64,000 nucleotides of DNA from Candidatus Methanoperedentaceae archaeon (GCA_003104905.1 PQAS01000021.1:4112-68111), one strand, 5' to 3'. Shown: positions 53,110 through 62,993, counted from the first letter of the stretch. Made by a program: numbers and translations. The notes: generated by a model from the sequence alone, not told the origin.

Positions 53110-53602
53110 TTCCAGCCTTTCTTTTTATCTCTTCGACTATTGTATCGGCTATTCTCTCACAACCGGTTCTCGCCAGCCCGTCTACAAGATTAATGTTCAT
53201 GGTCAGGACACCATTATCAAGATTTGTTCTTATAAGGTATGTATCACCTTTGAAAGCTACACGGTTATAATTTGTATCCAATACGGAATATTTAAGATTT
53301 ATTTTAAAATCAATTATCCCTTCAGGTGAAATGTCCCTCAGTACTGAATCAAGGGTATTCTTGTTGAGCGGTACAAAATCAACGCTTTTCTCTGCAATTT
53401 CAACCTCAATGCTTCTCTTGGCCTTTATAGGAGTAGCTTTGCGGTCAGGGCCATCCGTTACGAAGGTCCCGAACTGGCCATCCAGTCCGGCCATAGTGCT
53501 GACAAGAAAAGGGAGATCAGCTTCGAATCTAAATTTGCGTTCAAATTCCGGGTTTTGCGGGAAAAGATGATAAGTACGTCTCATACCAGCATGTATCGTC
53601 AT
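53102..53602 (-). CDS. Conserved-looking archaeal protein, unknown
   Basis: 166 residues, not firmly recognised. Mixed alpha/beta, no membrane segment; one cysteine, in ARTGCERIADTIVEEIKRK. The sequence suggests a compact cytosolic protein (ISPEGIIDFKINLKYSVLDTNYNRVAFKGDTYLIRT). It overlaps the DUF2240 gene by eight bases, so the two form an operon. The start could also be ATG 53584. Confidence 0.7.
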   Translation of the reverse strand: MTIHAGMRRTYHLFPQNPEFERKFRFEADLPFLVSTMAGLDGQFGTFVTDGPDRKATPIKAKRSIEVEIAEKSVDFVPLNKNTLDSVLRDISPEGIIDFKINLKYSVLDTNYNRVAFKGDTYLIRTNLDNGVLTMNINLVDGLARTGCERIADTIVEEIKRKAGNV

Positions 53603-53652
53603 GGAATATTAAAAGCTTATTGCTATATTACTAAAATAAATTTTAATTGAAA

Positions 53653-54783
53653 TCACAGCAACCCGATATTGTTCTTCCTCACGACCTCGTCATAATTCTT
53701 GTATCCGAGTATCTTTTCGATCATATCGGAATGTTTGCCCTTGATCCTGGCAAGCTCGGAAGATGCATAATCCGTTATCCCCTTAGCAAACAGCTCCCCC
53801 TCGCTCTCTATAGCCACGATATCCCCGCGGTCAAACATACCTGCAACCTCAATGATACCTGAGGGCAAAAGCCCCCTGCTCTTTTTAATAGCATCCTTTG
53901 CGCCTTTATCGACAATGAGCTTGCCAGATGTCTTTGATAGAATTATCCAGCGTGTCCTGTTCTTGAATTTCCCGTTGCGTGCGAGGAAAAGCGTTCCGAT
54001 ATTCTCCCCGCGTATGATTTTAATAACAACCTCATTGATGGTGCTGTTAGCTATTACCATATGGCATCCGGCGATAGAGGTAATTTTGGCAGCATCAATT
54101 TTTGTTCTCATCCCGCCAACGCCTTTGGTGCTTGTTGGGCTCCCTCCATAGCTTTCAATTTCAGGCGTGATTTTTTCCACAATACTTATGAGCCTGGCAT
54201 CCTCATTCTTTTTTGGATTCTTATTATATAATCCATCTATATCCGACAAAAGTATAAGAAGTTCGGCCTCAACTTTGCTTGCGACCATTGCCGAAAGTTT
54301 ATCATTATCACCGAAGGTCGCTTCTATCTCATGCACGCAAATAGGATCGTTTTCATTGATGATAGGAACCACGCCTGCATCAAGGAGTGCTGAAATGCTG
54401 TTTCGCAGGTTAAGATATGTCATCCTGCTGGAGAAGGCTTCGTATGTCAGCAAAATCTGTGCAACTTTGAGGTCATGCTTTTTGAATGCAGTCATCCATT
54501 CCTGCATAAGGATATTCTGGCCAACAGCCGCTGCAGCCTGGCGAAGTGGAATTTCACGTGGATGCGATATCATCTTAAGTTCGATGACGCCGATACCGAT
54601 AGCACCGGAGCTTACGATTATTACTGTTTTCCCTAGTTTTCGCAGATGCGCTACCTGGCTGGCTATGTCTTGCGTCAAATTTCGATTAAAGCTTCCATCT
54701 TCGTTGGATAAGGAAGATGTACCGATTTTAATAACTATTTTTTTCAGGCTGGAAAAAAGCTCACTGCGGTCAACATCCATCAA
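53653..54783 (-). CDS. proB: Glutamate 5-kinase
   Basis: 376 residues. Amino-acid-kinase domain (KIVIKIGTSSL, SSGAIGIGV, NENDPICVHEIEATFGDNDKLSAMVA, GVGGMRTKIDAAK) followed by a C-terminal PUA domain (about residues 280-376). It phosphorylates glutamate, the first committed step of proline synthesis. It overlaps proA by four bases, downstream of it; proC is not in the window. Confidence 0.95.
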   Translation of the reverse strand: MMDVDRSELFSSLKKIVIKIGTSSLSNEDGSFNRNLTQDIASQVAHLRKLGKTVIIVSSGAIGIGVIELKMISHPREIPLRQAAAAVGQNILMQEWMTAFKKHDLKVAQILLTYEAFSSRMTYLNLRNSISALLDAGVVPIINENDPICVHEIEATFGDNDKLSAMVASKVEAELLILLSDIDGLYNKNPKKNEDARLISIVEKITPEIESYGGSPTSTKGVGGMRTKIDAAKITSIAGCHMVIANSTINEVVIKIIRGENIGTLFLARNGKFKNRTRWIILSKTSGKLIVDKGAKDAIKKSRGLLPSGIIEVAGMFDRGDIVAIESEGELFAKGITDYASSELARIKGKHSDMIEKILGYKNYDEVVRKNNIGLL

Positions 54784-56138
54784 AATTCCAATCCCATTTT
54801 TTCCGAAAATTTTGCTTTCAATTTCTTATGTGTATATTTCCTGGCATCCTTTCCAGCATAATCAGCTACCTTATGGCCATTACCGAGAAGCGCATACTTG
54901 TAGATCAGCAGACCTTCCATTCCCACAGGCCCGCGGGCATGTATTTTGTTAGTGCTGATACCAACCTCGGCTCCTTTTCCATAACGGAACCCGTCCGCAA
55001 AGCGGGTAGACGCATTCCACATCACGCTGGATGAATCCACAAGATCAATGAATTTACCGGCACTGGTTTTGTTATTCGTGATAATGGCGTCCGTGTGATG
55101 TGAACCATATTTGTTTATATGGTCGATCGCTTCTTCTATTGAATCTACTATTTTGATGGAGAGGATAAGATCATTATATTCTGTTTTCCAATCCTCCCGG
55201 GTCGCATGCATTATCGCTTTTAAGAATCCCATATCTTTTAGCAGATCGAATGATGGTTCATCGCACCTGAGTTCTACGCCTGATGCATCATATTTCTTTC
55301 CCATTTCAGGAAGAAATGTTCCTGCAATATCCCTGTGAACAAGCAGAGTTTCCATTGCATTGCACACAGCAGCATACTGGACCTTTGAATCATAACAAAC
55401 ATCATATGCTTTAGAGAGGTCAGCCTCTTTATCCACATACACATGGCAGATACCCGATGAGTGGCCAAGAACCGGGATGCGTGTGTTATCCTGGATGTAT
55501 TTTACGAACTCGTTTGAGCCGCGCGGGATTATGAGGTTGATGTAATCATCAAGTTTTAGCATCTCATTTACTTCTTCCCTTGTTTCCATAAGCGCAAATG
55601 CGCCATGCGGCATTCCCTGCGTATTTTCGATCGCATTTACAAGTACTTCAAATATTGCCCTGTTGGAATTACCTGCCTCACTGCCGCCCTTGAAAATGGT
55701 AGCATTTCCGCTCTTTAAGCAAAGTGACATTATCTGGGGAACAACATCGGGTCGTGATTCGAATATAACCCCGATCAATCCGATAGGACAGCTTACCTGA
55801 TACAATTCAAGACCGCTGTCCAGCTCAAGGGCTGAAAGTGTTTTCCCGACAGGGTCTTCAAATTTCAGGACATCCCTTACGCCTGATATCATCTCGTCAA
55901 TTTTTGTATCATCAACTTTGAGCCTCTTGACAAGAGATTTTGAGAGCTTTCCTGCCTCAGCGAGCTTTCCTGCTGCTGTGACATCTTTCTTATTTGAAGA
56001 GATTATTATCTCCCGGTTCGAATCCAGTGCCTGTGCCATTGCAGCAAGCGCACTATTCTTAATGGCGCCAGATACGCTTGCCAGGGGTATTGAGGCGCTC
56101 TTTGCACGTGTAACTTTTGTTATGATGTCATTGGACAT
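54780..56138 (-). CDS. proA: Gamma-glutamyl phosphate reductase
   Basis: 452 residues. Aldehyde-dehydrogenase fold; the active-site Cys lies in KVQYAAVCNAMETLLVH. Also visible are FESRPDVVPQIMSLCLKSGN and SSVMWNASTRFADGFRYGKGAEVGISTNKIHARGPVG near the C-terminus, all typical of ProA. It is the first gene of the proA-proB operon. It is longer than the usual 415-420 residues of bacterial ProA. Confidence 0.95.
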   Translation of the reverse strand: MSNDIITKVTRAKSASIPLASVSGAIKNSALAAMAQALDSNREIIISSNKKDVTAAGKLAEAGKLSKSLVKRLKVDDTKIDEMISGVRDVLKFEDPVGKTLSALELDSGLELYQVSCPIGLIGVIFESRPDVVPQIMSLCLKSGNATIFKGGSEAGNSNRAIFEVLVNAIENTQGMPHGAFALMETREEVNEMLKLDDYINLIIPRGSNEFVKYIQDNTRIPVLGHSSGICHVYVDKEADLSKAYDVCYDSKVQYAAVCNAMETLLVHRDIAGTFLPEMGKKYDASGVELRCDEPSFDLLKDMGFLKAIMHATREDWKTEYNDLILSIKIVDSIEEAIDHINKYGSHHTDAIITNNKTSAGKFIDLVDSSSVMWNASTRFADGFRYGKGAEVGISTNKIHARGPVGMEGLLIYKYALLGNGHKVADYAGKDARKYTHKKLKAKFSEKMGLEF

Positions 56139-56276
56139 GATGATAAAAACCTGTATTTTAATTGGGATTCTTTACATCATTTTAGTTTTTATAGATATGG
56201 TCTTTTTTGCAGAACTTCCTGTCTGCAATATCTATTTATCTCATAAGTATGAATATATTTGGTGGGAGCGAAAAAT

Positions 56277-56489
56277 ATGGAATGTCAAATTTGCGCAGAA
56301 TCAACCTCAAATAAGAAATATTGCGGCAGATGCGAAAGGATTATGGAAAAAGTAATCAGAGATGTCGGGCCCTTATGGGAGAAGATTGATGATTGCAGCT
56401 ATATTTATCCGATGGTAAAAAGAGTTGTTGATGGTGACCTCAAGACACAGGATGTGGTGAACGAAATCCTCAAGGGTGAAGCCGACTGA
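56277..56489 (+). CDS. Small zinc-finger protein, unknown
   Basis: 70 residues from ATG 56277, preceded by GGTGGGAG. Two CxxC pairs (CQIC, CGRC) near the N-terminus probably hold one zinc, followed by a helical region (RIMEKVIRDVGPLWEKID...). Not recognised as a named family. It is divergent from proA and ends about 50 bases before a convergent surface-protein gene. Confidence 0.75.
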   Translation: MECQICAESTSNKKYCGRCERIMEKVIRDVGPLWEKIDDCSYIYPMVKRVVDGDLKTQDVVNEILKGEAD

Positions 56490-56538
56490 AAAAGAACAGA
56501 GATCAGTGGGAAGCCTCTCATTTGTAGCGTTAGGTATT

Positions 56539-57456
56539 TCACTTTACTACCGTGTTTACAATTTTTGTATCTACTTTTACACCATTTAACAATGCGTCTA
56601 TTGTTATTGTATATTTTCCGGAAGGTCTTACTCCGCTTACTTTTTCCGGGATCGTCATCTGTATCGGGATTTCATAGGTCTCACCCGGATCTATATCCGC
56701 TTTATACTGATCCGAATATTGTCTTTTCGCCCTGTCTCCCATCCATGCATAATCATTATTTACCACAAGGGTGTTTGTTGCGAATTCCGTGATCGCCACT
56801 GACCCTGTATTCATAAGAACGAGTTTTGCCTTAACAACGCTTCCTGCCGTATAACCAGGCGCAATTTCGATCCTGTTGATTTTCAATTCGCTCGTTTCCT
56901 TGATATCGAAAGTGCCGGATGCTATGTTGGCCTCATGATATCTGGCTTTCCATGTATGTTTTCCCGAAAAAAGGGCTTTTGTTGAAGCTGCACCGCAATC
57001 ATTTACCTGTAAAGGGGGTAATGAATCAACATAGACCATCACATCTTTTACGCCTGTATTTTTTCCCTTGAACATGGTCTGGAATCCCCACTGGTTTTTT
57101 GAAACCGCATATTCGTTCATAGTTATGCCATCAACTGAATCAATGACCTGGATTGATTTTTTGGCAGAAAGCGCCTGGCCATAGAAAGTGACATTGAGTA
57201 ATATCGAATAATCCCCGACCCCAAATTTTTGTATGAGCTTCTGGCTCGTGCCGATGAGGTTATCGTTCATTTTCCATTCAAATGACGGATTACTTATGTT
57301 ATTGACAGTTGCTTCCAGAACTTCCTGTGAATCATCCCATAAGACCCTGTTACAGCCAATAGAAACCAAAGGCTTTGGTTTTTCTTTCTTTTCCCGGGGT
57401 GTTAAATTATCTGAATTAAAGATCAGGAAAAAAATTATTATTGCTCCCAATATCAA
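56539..57456 (-). CDS. Membrane-anchored beta-domain surface protein (start uncertain)
   Basis: 305 residues from a TTG at 57456, with an N-terminal membrane helix and two or three Ig/CARDB-like domains (LKINRIEIAPGYTAGSVVKAKLVLMNTGSVAITEF, DPGETYEIPIQMTIPEKVSGV). The frame is open upstream to 57514, and AAGGAG lies exactly nine bases before an ATT at 57493-57495 that would add NIFKITKPKIKYLL-type residues. That longer version gives a better basic start to the membrane helix, so a rare ATT start is plausible. Function unknown; likely exported. Confidence 0.75.
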   Translation of the reverse strand: MILGAIIIFFLIFNSDNLTPREKKEKPKPLVSIGCNRVLWDDSQEVLEATVNNISNPSFEWKMNDNLIGTSQKLIQKFGVGDYSILLNVTFYGQALSAKKSIQVIDSVDGITMNEYAVSKNQWGFQTMFKGKNTGVKDVMVYVDSLPPLQVNDCGAASTKALFSGKHTWKARYHEANIASGTFDIKETSELKINRIEIAPGYTAGSVVKAKLVLMNTGSVAITEFATNTLVVNNDYAWMGDRAKRQYSDQYKADIDPGETYEIPIQMTIPEKVSGVRPSGKYTITIDALLNGVKVDTKIVNTVVK

Positions 57457-57816
57457 TAATAAATATTTTATTTTTGGCTTAGTTATTTTGAAAATATTAT
57501 ATATCTCCTTATGCTAGAATTATGCTCTGATTGAACTGATTTTAGTGTATGTCTTAATAATATTTATGTTTCATATGCGAATACGATGAATGTAGCTTCT
57601 ATTGGAAAAATGCTGCGGAATGTGTTGATGTCACACTTAATAGTGGTTCTAACAAGCTTTGGATGAAATATTATGATAATTTTAATTATATATATTTAAA
57701 AATTAAAAACGGAAGTTTTTTTATAGTTTCATGGGAACGTACCTCAAAAATAATAGTTGGTTTCATCAAAAAAGAGAGTTGGGAACCATCAAACAATATT
57801 ATCTCAGGTGAAAAAA
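57457..57816. other. Divergent AT-rich region
   Basis: 360 bases between two surface-protein genes. The first 40 bases probably code the N-terminus of the leftward gene. The rest is AT-rich with no ORF over 30 codons that I would support and no structured RNA that I recognise. Confidence 0.5.
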
Positions 57817-59044
57817 ATGATATCTTATGATTTATCTGGAGGGCGAGTTCTCAGGATTGCAACGCTCTTGTTAGTAATTATGGTGGGCGGGGCGAGTGCA
57901 GTGACGCCCATAAATGAATGCACCACAATTTCTTCGCCAGGTGAATATATACTCACCAGGAACATAGAAGACTTTTCTCAGGGTAACTGTATTACTATAG
58001 CCTCTAACGATGTTGTTTTTGATGGCGCGAATTTTACAATAGACGGAGTAACCAAAAATTTTACTTATGGAGTTTATATCAATAATCCATTAACGACTCT
58101 TAAACACGTTACTGTTAAAAATCTAAAGGTAACAGACTGGTATTACGGCATATCCTATGAAAAAATACAATATGGAAGTATAACCAATAGCATTGTAAAC
58201 TTGAACGGTAATGAAAGCCTTTCCATAATTAAAAACAATAGCTATTTTTTTTATTCTGGCGGCATCTCTCTTGACGATTCGAATGATATTATCATAACTG
58301 ATAACAATATCATCTCAAATAACCAGAGCGGAATCCACCTTTACCATTCTTCAAACAATAACATATTAAAAAACAACATCGAATCAAACAACTTTAGTGG
58401 AATCATGCTCCTAGACGATTCTTCAAACAATAACGTTGAAAATAACCAAATCTCGAACTATGCATTTCAGGGAATCACTGTCAGCGGTTCTTCAAACAAT
58501 ATTATTAAAAATAACAAAGTATCGAACAATCAATATGGGATTAGACTCCTTTATTCCAACAAGAATACTATTTATAATAATTATTTCAATAACACCAACA
58601 ATTCCATAATACAAAATAGCACAGATAACATATGGAACATTTCAAGAATATCGGGTATCAATATCATAGGGGGCCCTTACATTGGCGGGAACTTCTGGGC
58701 TAATTCAAGCGGCACAGGTTACAGCCAGACCTGTCTGGGAGAACCACACAGCATGGACAAAAACTGATTTCAATCCACCTGTGAATGTCACGAAACTGAA
58801 GAATATAACCTATGAGAAGAATTACATCAACTGGACATGGAAAGATCCAAAGAATATTGATTTTAAGAAAGTCATGGTGTTTATTGACAATAAGTTTAAA
58901 AAAAATGTATCAAAGGGCAAGATGTATTATAATGCCACTAATTTCAAATCTAATACAAAGCATACAATATCCACATGGACTGTGGACATGAATGGGAATA
59001 TTAATAAAACATGGACTAATCATTCATCAAGGACAGCGAAATGA
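57817..59044 (+). pseudogene. NosD-like beta-helix surface protein, frameshifted
   Basis: The first frame (57817-58767) has a signal peptide (ending GGASA) and a right-handed beta-helix of NosD/parallel-repeat type with repeated SNNNxIxNN strands, and reaches GGNFWANSSGTGYSQTC before stopping early at SMDKN. The following sequence is coherent only in another frame (within 58682-59044): PPVNVTKLKNITYEKNYINWTW... and a fibronectin-like end, a module commonly attached to this protein type. The +1 shift falls between about 58715 and 58765, and the expected calcium-loop segment after SQTC is missing, so a deletion may be involved. Start ATG 57817 follows AGGTGA. Confidence 0.75.
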
Positions 59045-59171
59045 TGAATCAAAATGCTGATATGAGTAATCAGGCTATATTCAGGGTTTTTGAGATTATT
59101 TTCACTTGAGTTCGAATATTTTCCAAAAAATATATTAACATGTAGTACCCTTTCGTTTGCGGTGGCGACAT

Positions 59172-59876
59172 ATGGTACTTCCGGATAAATTCAAATGTGT
59201 CATAACTAACTGGGACTATATTTACGACCTTTGCAGGCATGTAGCGAATGATGTGAAAAAATCGGGGTATGAACCCGATACGATAATAGCACTGGCACGC
59301 GGCGGATGGTTCGCCGGAAGGGTTCTGTGCGATTTTCTCGGGCTGAATGACCTGACAAGCCTTAAGATCGAACATTACGTTGGGACTGCAAACGCAGGCA
59401 GTGGGCCCAGTATTAAGTATCCCCTTGCAGACAATGCAGTGGCTGGAAAGAAAGTCCTGATCGTTGATGATATTACCGACACAGGTAAAAGTATCACACA
59501 CTCAAAAGAATATGTGTGTAAACAGAATCCCAAAGAAGTAAGGACTGCAGTACTCCAATACCTGTACACATCGGAGATAAAACCCGATTATTGCGGCGAA
59601 GTGGTTTCTGAATGGGGCTGGATAGTATTTCCCTGGAATTTTATTGAGGACATGATAGATATTATTTCAAGGCTTATGGTCAAAGAAAAGAAAAACGAAT
59701 GGAATATTGAACAGATCAGGGCAGGACTATTAAAATATCACAACATTGACCCGATAAGCTTTGAGATCGCACAGCCTGACCGTATGGAAGAGATACTCGA
59801 CGAGATGGCCAGAAGAAAACTGATCAAATCCAGGAACATTTCAGGAAAAAAAACATGGACTTATGAAGGGACGTAG
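59172..59876 (+). CDS. Phosphoribosyltransferase (COG2236-type)
   Basis: 234 residues from ATG 59172. The PRPP-binding loop VLIVDDITDTGKSITHS is intact, and IIALARGGWFAGRVLCDFLGL is the phosphate loop region. The C-terminal 60 residues look like a winged-helix (EEILDEMARRKLIKSRNISGKKTWTYEG), so the enzyme may also bind nucleic acid or act as a regulator. A purine salvage role is likely since MTA phosphorylase follows after four bases. Confidence 0.88.
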   Translation: MVLPDKFKCVITNWDYIYDLCRHVANDVKKSGYEPDTIIALARGGWFAGRVLCDFLGLNDLTSLKIEHYVGTANAGSGPSIKYPLADNAVAGKKVLIVDDITDTGKSITHSKEYVCKQNPKEVRTAVLQYLYTSEIKPDYCGEVVSEWGWIVFPWNFIEDMIDIISRLMVKEKKNEWNIEQIRAGLLKYHNIDPISFEIAQPDRMEEILDEMARRKLIKSRNISGKKTWTYEGT

Positions 59877-59880
59877 AGAT

Positions 59881-60732
59881 ATGCAGGCTGATATTGCAGT
59901 AATTGGAGGAACCGGTGTTTACGATACGGCAATGCTGGATAATGTACAGGAAGTTGAAATAGATACTCCTTTTGGGAAACCATCCGATGCTATCACAATT
60001 GGTTCTTTTGGTGAAATTAACGTGGCATTTCTCCCCAGACATGGAAAAGGTCACAGGATCTCACCGAGTAAATTGAATTCCAGGGCAAATATCCTGGCAC
60101 TTAAGAAACTCGGCGTGAAAAGGATTATATCCGCGTCAGCAGTGGGGAGCCTTAAACTTGAACATGCGCCACTTGACATCGTAATACCTGACCAGATATA
60201 TGACAGGACAAGAATGAGAGACAGCACATTCTTTGAAGATGGAATAGTTGCGCATATCGGTTTTGCTGATCCTTTTTGTCCGGACATGTCTTCGATGATC
60301 GCCAGGATAACAAGGAAACTGGGGTATTCCGTACATGAAAAAGGAACGTATGTCTGTATGGAGGGCCCGCAATTTTCAACACGTGCAGAGTCAAGAGTTT
60401 ACCAGGCGCTGGGTTTTGATATCATCGGGATGACCGCTCTTCCCGAAGCAAAACTTGCCAGAGAAGCTGAGATATGTTACAGCATGATAGCAACCGTTAC
60501 TGATTATGATGTATGGCATGAAACTGATGTCAATATTGAGACGGTTATTTCCAATGCAATGAAAAATGAGGATGCAGTCCGTAAAATTATTAAAGAAATC
60601 ATTCCACGGATTTCCGTTGAGAGAAATTGCGTCTGCTCAAATGCATTGGCAGGGGCGATCGTCACCGCACCTGATAAGATTCCCTTTGAAACAAAACGGA
60701 AATTGGCGGATTTGGTCGGTAAATACATATAA
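59881..60732 (+). CDS. 5'-methylthioadenosine / methylthioinosine phosphorylase
   Basis: 283 residues from ATG 59881. Phosphate-binding IGGTGVYD, FLPRHGKGHRISPSKLNSRAN, SAVGSL, and VCMEGPQFSTRAESRVYQALGFDIIGMTALPEAKLAREAEI are hallmarks of the MTAP family. It splits methylthioadenosine or its inosine analogue from polyamine and SAM metabolism. The exact base preference is not settled by sequence. Second gene of a run of six on the plus strand (59172-63500). Confidence 0.93.
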   Translation: MQADIAVIGGTGVYDTAMLDNVQEVEIDTPFGKPSDAITIGSFGEINVAFLPRHGKGHRISPSKLNSRANILALKKLGVKRIISASAVGSLKLEHAPLDIVIPDQIYDRTRMRDSTFFEDGIVAHIGFADPFCPDMSSMIARITRKLGYSVHEKGTYVCMEGPQFSTRAESRVYQALGFDIIGMTALPEAKLAREAEICYSMIATVTDYDVWHETDVNIETVISNAMKNEDAVRKIIKEIIPRISVERNCVCSNALAGAIVTAPDKIPFETKRKLADLVGKYI

Positions 60733-60761
60733 TTATTTAATAATAATATTAGGTCAGGTAA

Positions 60762-61277
60762 ATGATTGCGAAAAAGGAGGGTTCCGGAAAATCCATTTTT
60801 TTCAAAGATAGTCCGGATGTAAATGTTGTTGAATTCGGGCGCGATGATATCACTGTTTCACTTTCCACAGGCAAGATCATACTATGGTTTGGCAGGCGGG
60901 CGGGTGAATCGTTGATTCACGATGTGATTTTTGGAATATCCAGTATTGATTCATCCGTTACTCTTGAACAGGAAATATTATGCGAATATAAGAACATTGG
61001 TAAATATGAGAATATGGGATATGTTTTGACATCATACGCAAAAACCAGAGGAGGTTACAGGGTTATTTTTAATATACCTTTCTACAAAAAGATAGCAATG
61101 GCGCATTTTGTAAGATCGATCGTAGAACAACTCCGGGAAAAGGACGTAAGGAAAACTCTTCATTGGGATGGAAGCTTGGAGAAAATCAACTTTATTTACA
61201 ATAAATTGAAAAATCTTGAGGGATGGGAGATAAAAAGAATCGAATATAAAGACAAAGAGGAAAAAGTATTAATATGA
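60762..61277 (+). CDS. Unknown alpha/beta protein
   Basis: 171 residues, not recognised. No membrane segment; a single cysteine (ILCEYKN). Beta-rich first half (ITVSLSTGKIILWFGRR, HDVIFGISSID) then a helical end rich in Lys/Glu. It overlaps hxlB by four bases (ATGA) and follows the MTA phosphorylase gene by about 30 bases, so it is made with them. A partner role in sugar phosphate or nucleoside metabolism is possible only by context. Confidence 0.7.
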   Translation: MIAKKEGSGKSIFFKDSPDVNVVEFGRDDITVSLSTGKIILWFGRRAGESLIHDVIFGISSIDSSVTLEQEILCEYKNIGKYENMGYVLTSYAKTRGGYRVIFNIPFYKKIAMAHFVRSIVEQLREKDVRKTLHWDGSLEKINFIYNKLKNLEGWEIKRIEYKDKEEKVLI

Positions 61278-61882
61278 AATCCAAAAAGAAAGAATGTGAA
61301 GCAACTGTTGTATCAATGAACCTTATCGCTGATCATATAAAAAAGGTGGCATCAAAACTTGATACAGGCTCAGTGACATTGCTTGTTAATGGCATAATAG
61401 ATTCTAAAATAATATTCCTGATGGGAGCCGGAAGATCCGGACTTGCAGCAAAGGCTTTTGCAATGAGGCTTATGCATCTTGGTTTTAATGTTTATGTCGT
61501 AGGCGAGACAACGACTCCGGCAGTGCAGCCGGATGATCTTGTAATTGCAGTTTCAGGTTCCGGGGAGACTCCTTCTATTGCTAACCTGGGCGGGATCGCC
61601 AAGAAAATAGGCTCAAACCTTGCGGTAATTACATCAAACAAGGATTCTACACTTGGCAGGATTTCAGATATTGTTTTGATAGTCCCGGGAAGACCCAAAG
61701 ATGATGTTGTTTATGAGGATTATCACGAACGAAGAATGGTAGGCTATCCCCAGTTAGCTCCTCTTGGAACGATTTTTGAGATATCTGCGCTTGTTTTCCT
61801 TGATGCTGTGATCTCGGAACTGATGGTCAGGACGGGTGCAAGCGAAGCCGAATTGAAGAAAAGACATACCGTTTTTGAGTAA
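61274..61882 (+). CDS. hxlB: 6-phospho-3-hexuloisomerase
   Basis: 202 residues. SIS-domain sugar isomerase: IIFLMGAGRSGLAAKAFAMRLMHLGFNVYVVGETTTPAV and VIAVSGSGETPSIANLGGIAKKIGSNLAVITSNKDST are family hallmarks, ending in EAELKKRHTVFE. With hexulose-phosphate synthase it runs the ribulose monophosphate pathway, which many archaea use in reverse to make pentoses. The synthase partner is not in the window. It overlaps its upstream neighbour by four bases and the downstream gene by eight. Confidence 0.92.
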   Translation: MKSKKKECEATVVSMNLIADHIKKVASKLDTGSVTLLVNGIIDSKIIFLMGAGRSGLAAKAFAMRLMHLGFNVYVVGETTTPAVQPDDLVIAVSGSGETPSIANLGGIAKKIGSNLAVITSNKDSTLGRISDIVLIVPGRPKDDVVYEDYHERRMVGYPQLAPLGTIFEISALVFLDAVISELMVRTGASEAELKKRHTVFE

Positions 61883-62987
61883 AACCATGTTCTCCGAACG
61901 CGTAAAAAGCATTGACATCTCAGGGATACGAAAGATGTTTGAGGGGGCAGGTCCGGATTCGATCAACCTCGGGCTTGGACAGCCTGATTTTGATACACCG
62001 CAGCACATAAAAGATGCGGCGATCGAAGCTATCAACAAAGGCTTAACCGGTTATACAATGAATCTTGGATTTCCTGAATTGCGGTCAGCTCTTTCCAGGA
62101 AGTTAGAATCCGAGAATCATTTCGCTGTATCGCAGGATGAGGTTCTAGTTACTTCCGGGGCTTCTGAAGCCCTCCATCTTGCGCTTGCGGCGCTCATCGA
62201 CAAAGGGGATGAGGTTTTAGTACCGGACCCGGGATTTGTTTCTTATAATGCTTTGACAAAGATCTCAGGAGGAAAAATCGTTGGCGTTCCTCTTGGTGAA
62301 AAATTGACCATGACACCCGGGGCGGTAAATGAATTGATCACTCCACGGACGCGTGTGCTTATTGTTAACTCACCCTCAAATCCTACGGGTACGGTGCAGA
62401 CAAGAAAAGAAATAAAAGCGCTTGCTGAAATTGCAGATGATAATGATATTACGATAATTTCCGATGAAGTGTATGAACATTTCATTTATGAGGGCGAGCA
62501 TGTGAGCCCTGCACAATTCACGGATAATGTGATAACAATAAATGCGGTCTCAAAAACATATGCAATGACGGGCTGGCGCATCGGATATGCAGCCGCGCGG
62601 AAGGAATATGTGGAGCAGATGCTAAAAATCCACCAGTATATTCAGGCATGTGCAAATTCGATCGCCCAGAAGGCAGCGCAGGCAGCCATTGAAGGGCCTC
62701 AGGATTGCGTGAATCAAATGCGGGATAGTTTCAGGAATAGAAGAGATATTATTTTGGAAGGACTGGATGCAATGGGTATAAAATGCATAAAGCCGGAAGG
62801 GGCGTTCTATGCATTCCCCGAAGTCAGTGATGATGATGCGCCGCAAAAATTGCTGAAAAATGGTATTATCGTGGTTCCTGGTTCGGCATTTGGTGAGAAT
62901 GGGAAAGGGCATATCAGGATATCGTATGCGACCTCAGAGGAGAAATTAAGGAGGGCGCTTGTTGTGATGGAGACCGTATTAAGATAA
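61875..62987 (+). CDS. PLP-dependent class I aminotransferase
   Basis: 370 residues from TTG 61875 or ATG 61887. The PLP lysine lies in NAVSKTYAMTGWRIGYAAA; also visible are NLGLGQPDFDTP, SPSNPTGTV and ISDEVYEHFIY. It belongs to the aspartate / aromatic aminotransferase group (fold type I, subgroup Ib as in AspC-like archaeal enzymes). The amino donor is not decidable from sequence. Overlaps hxlB by eight bases. Confidence 0.93.
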   Translation: MSKTMFSERVKSIDISGIRKMFEGAGPDSINLGLGQPDFDTPQHIKDAAIEAINKGLTGYTMNLGFPELRSALSRKLESENHFAVSQDEVLVTSGASEALHLALAALIDKGDEVLVPDPGFVSYNALTKISGGKIVGVPLGEKLTMTPGAVNELITPRTRVLIVNSPSNPTGTVQTRKEIKALAEIADDNDITIISDEVYEHFIYEGEHVSPAQFTDNVITINAVSKTYAMTGWRIGYAAARKEYVEQMLKIHQYIQACANSIAQKAAQAAIEGPQDCVNQMRDSFRNRRDIILEGLDAMGIKCIKPEGAFYAFPEVSDDDAPQKLLKNGIIVVPGSAFGENGKGHIRISYATSEEKLRRALVVMETVLR

Positions 62988-62993
62988 AATTTT

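Noticed and set aside
57595-57680. 26-codon plus-strand ORF in the divergent region
   Set aside because: Too short, without ribosome site, TATA placement or peptide character.
58682-58767. Separate 120-codon gene beginning at 58682
   Set aside because: Its first ~25 codons are the out-of-frame shadow of the beta-helix gene; the rest is the displaced C-terminal module of the same protein.
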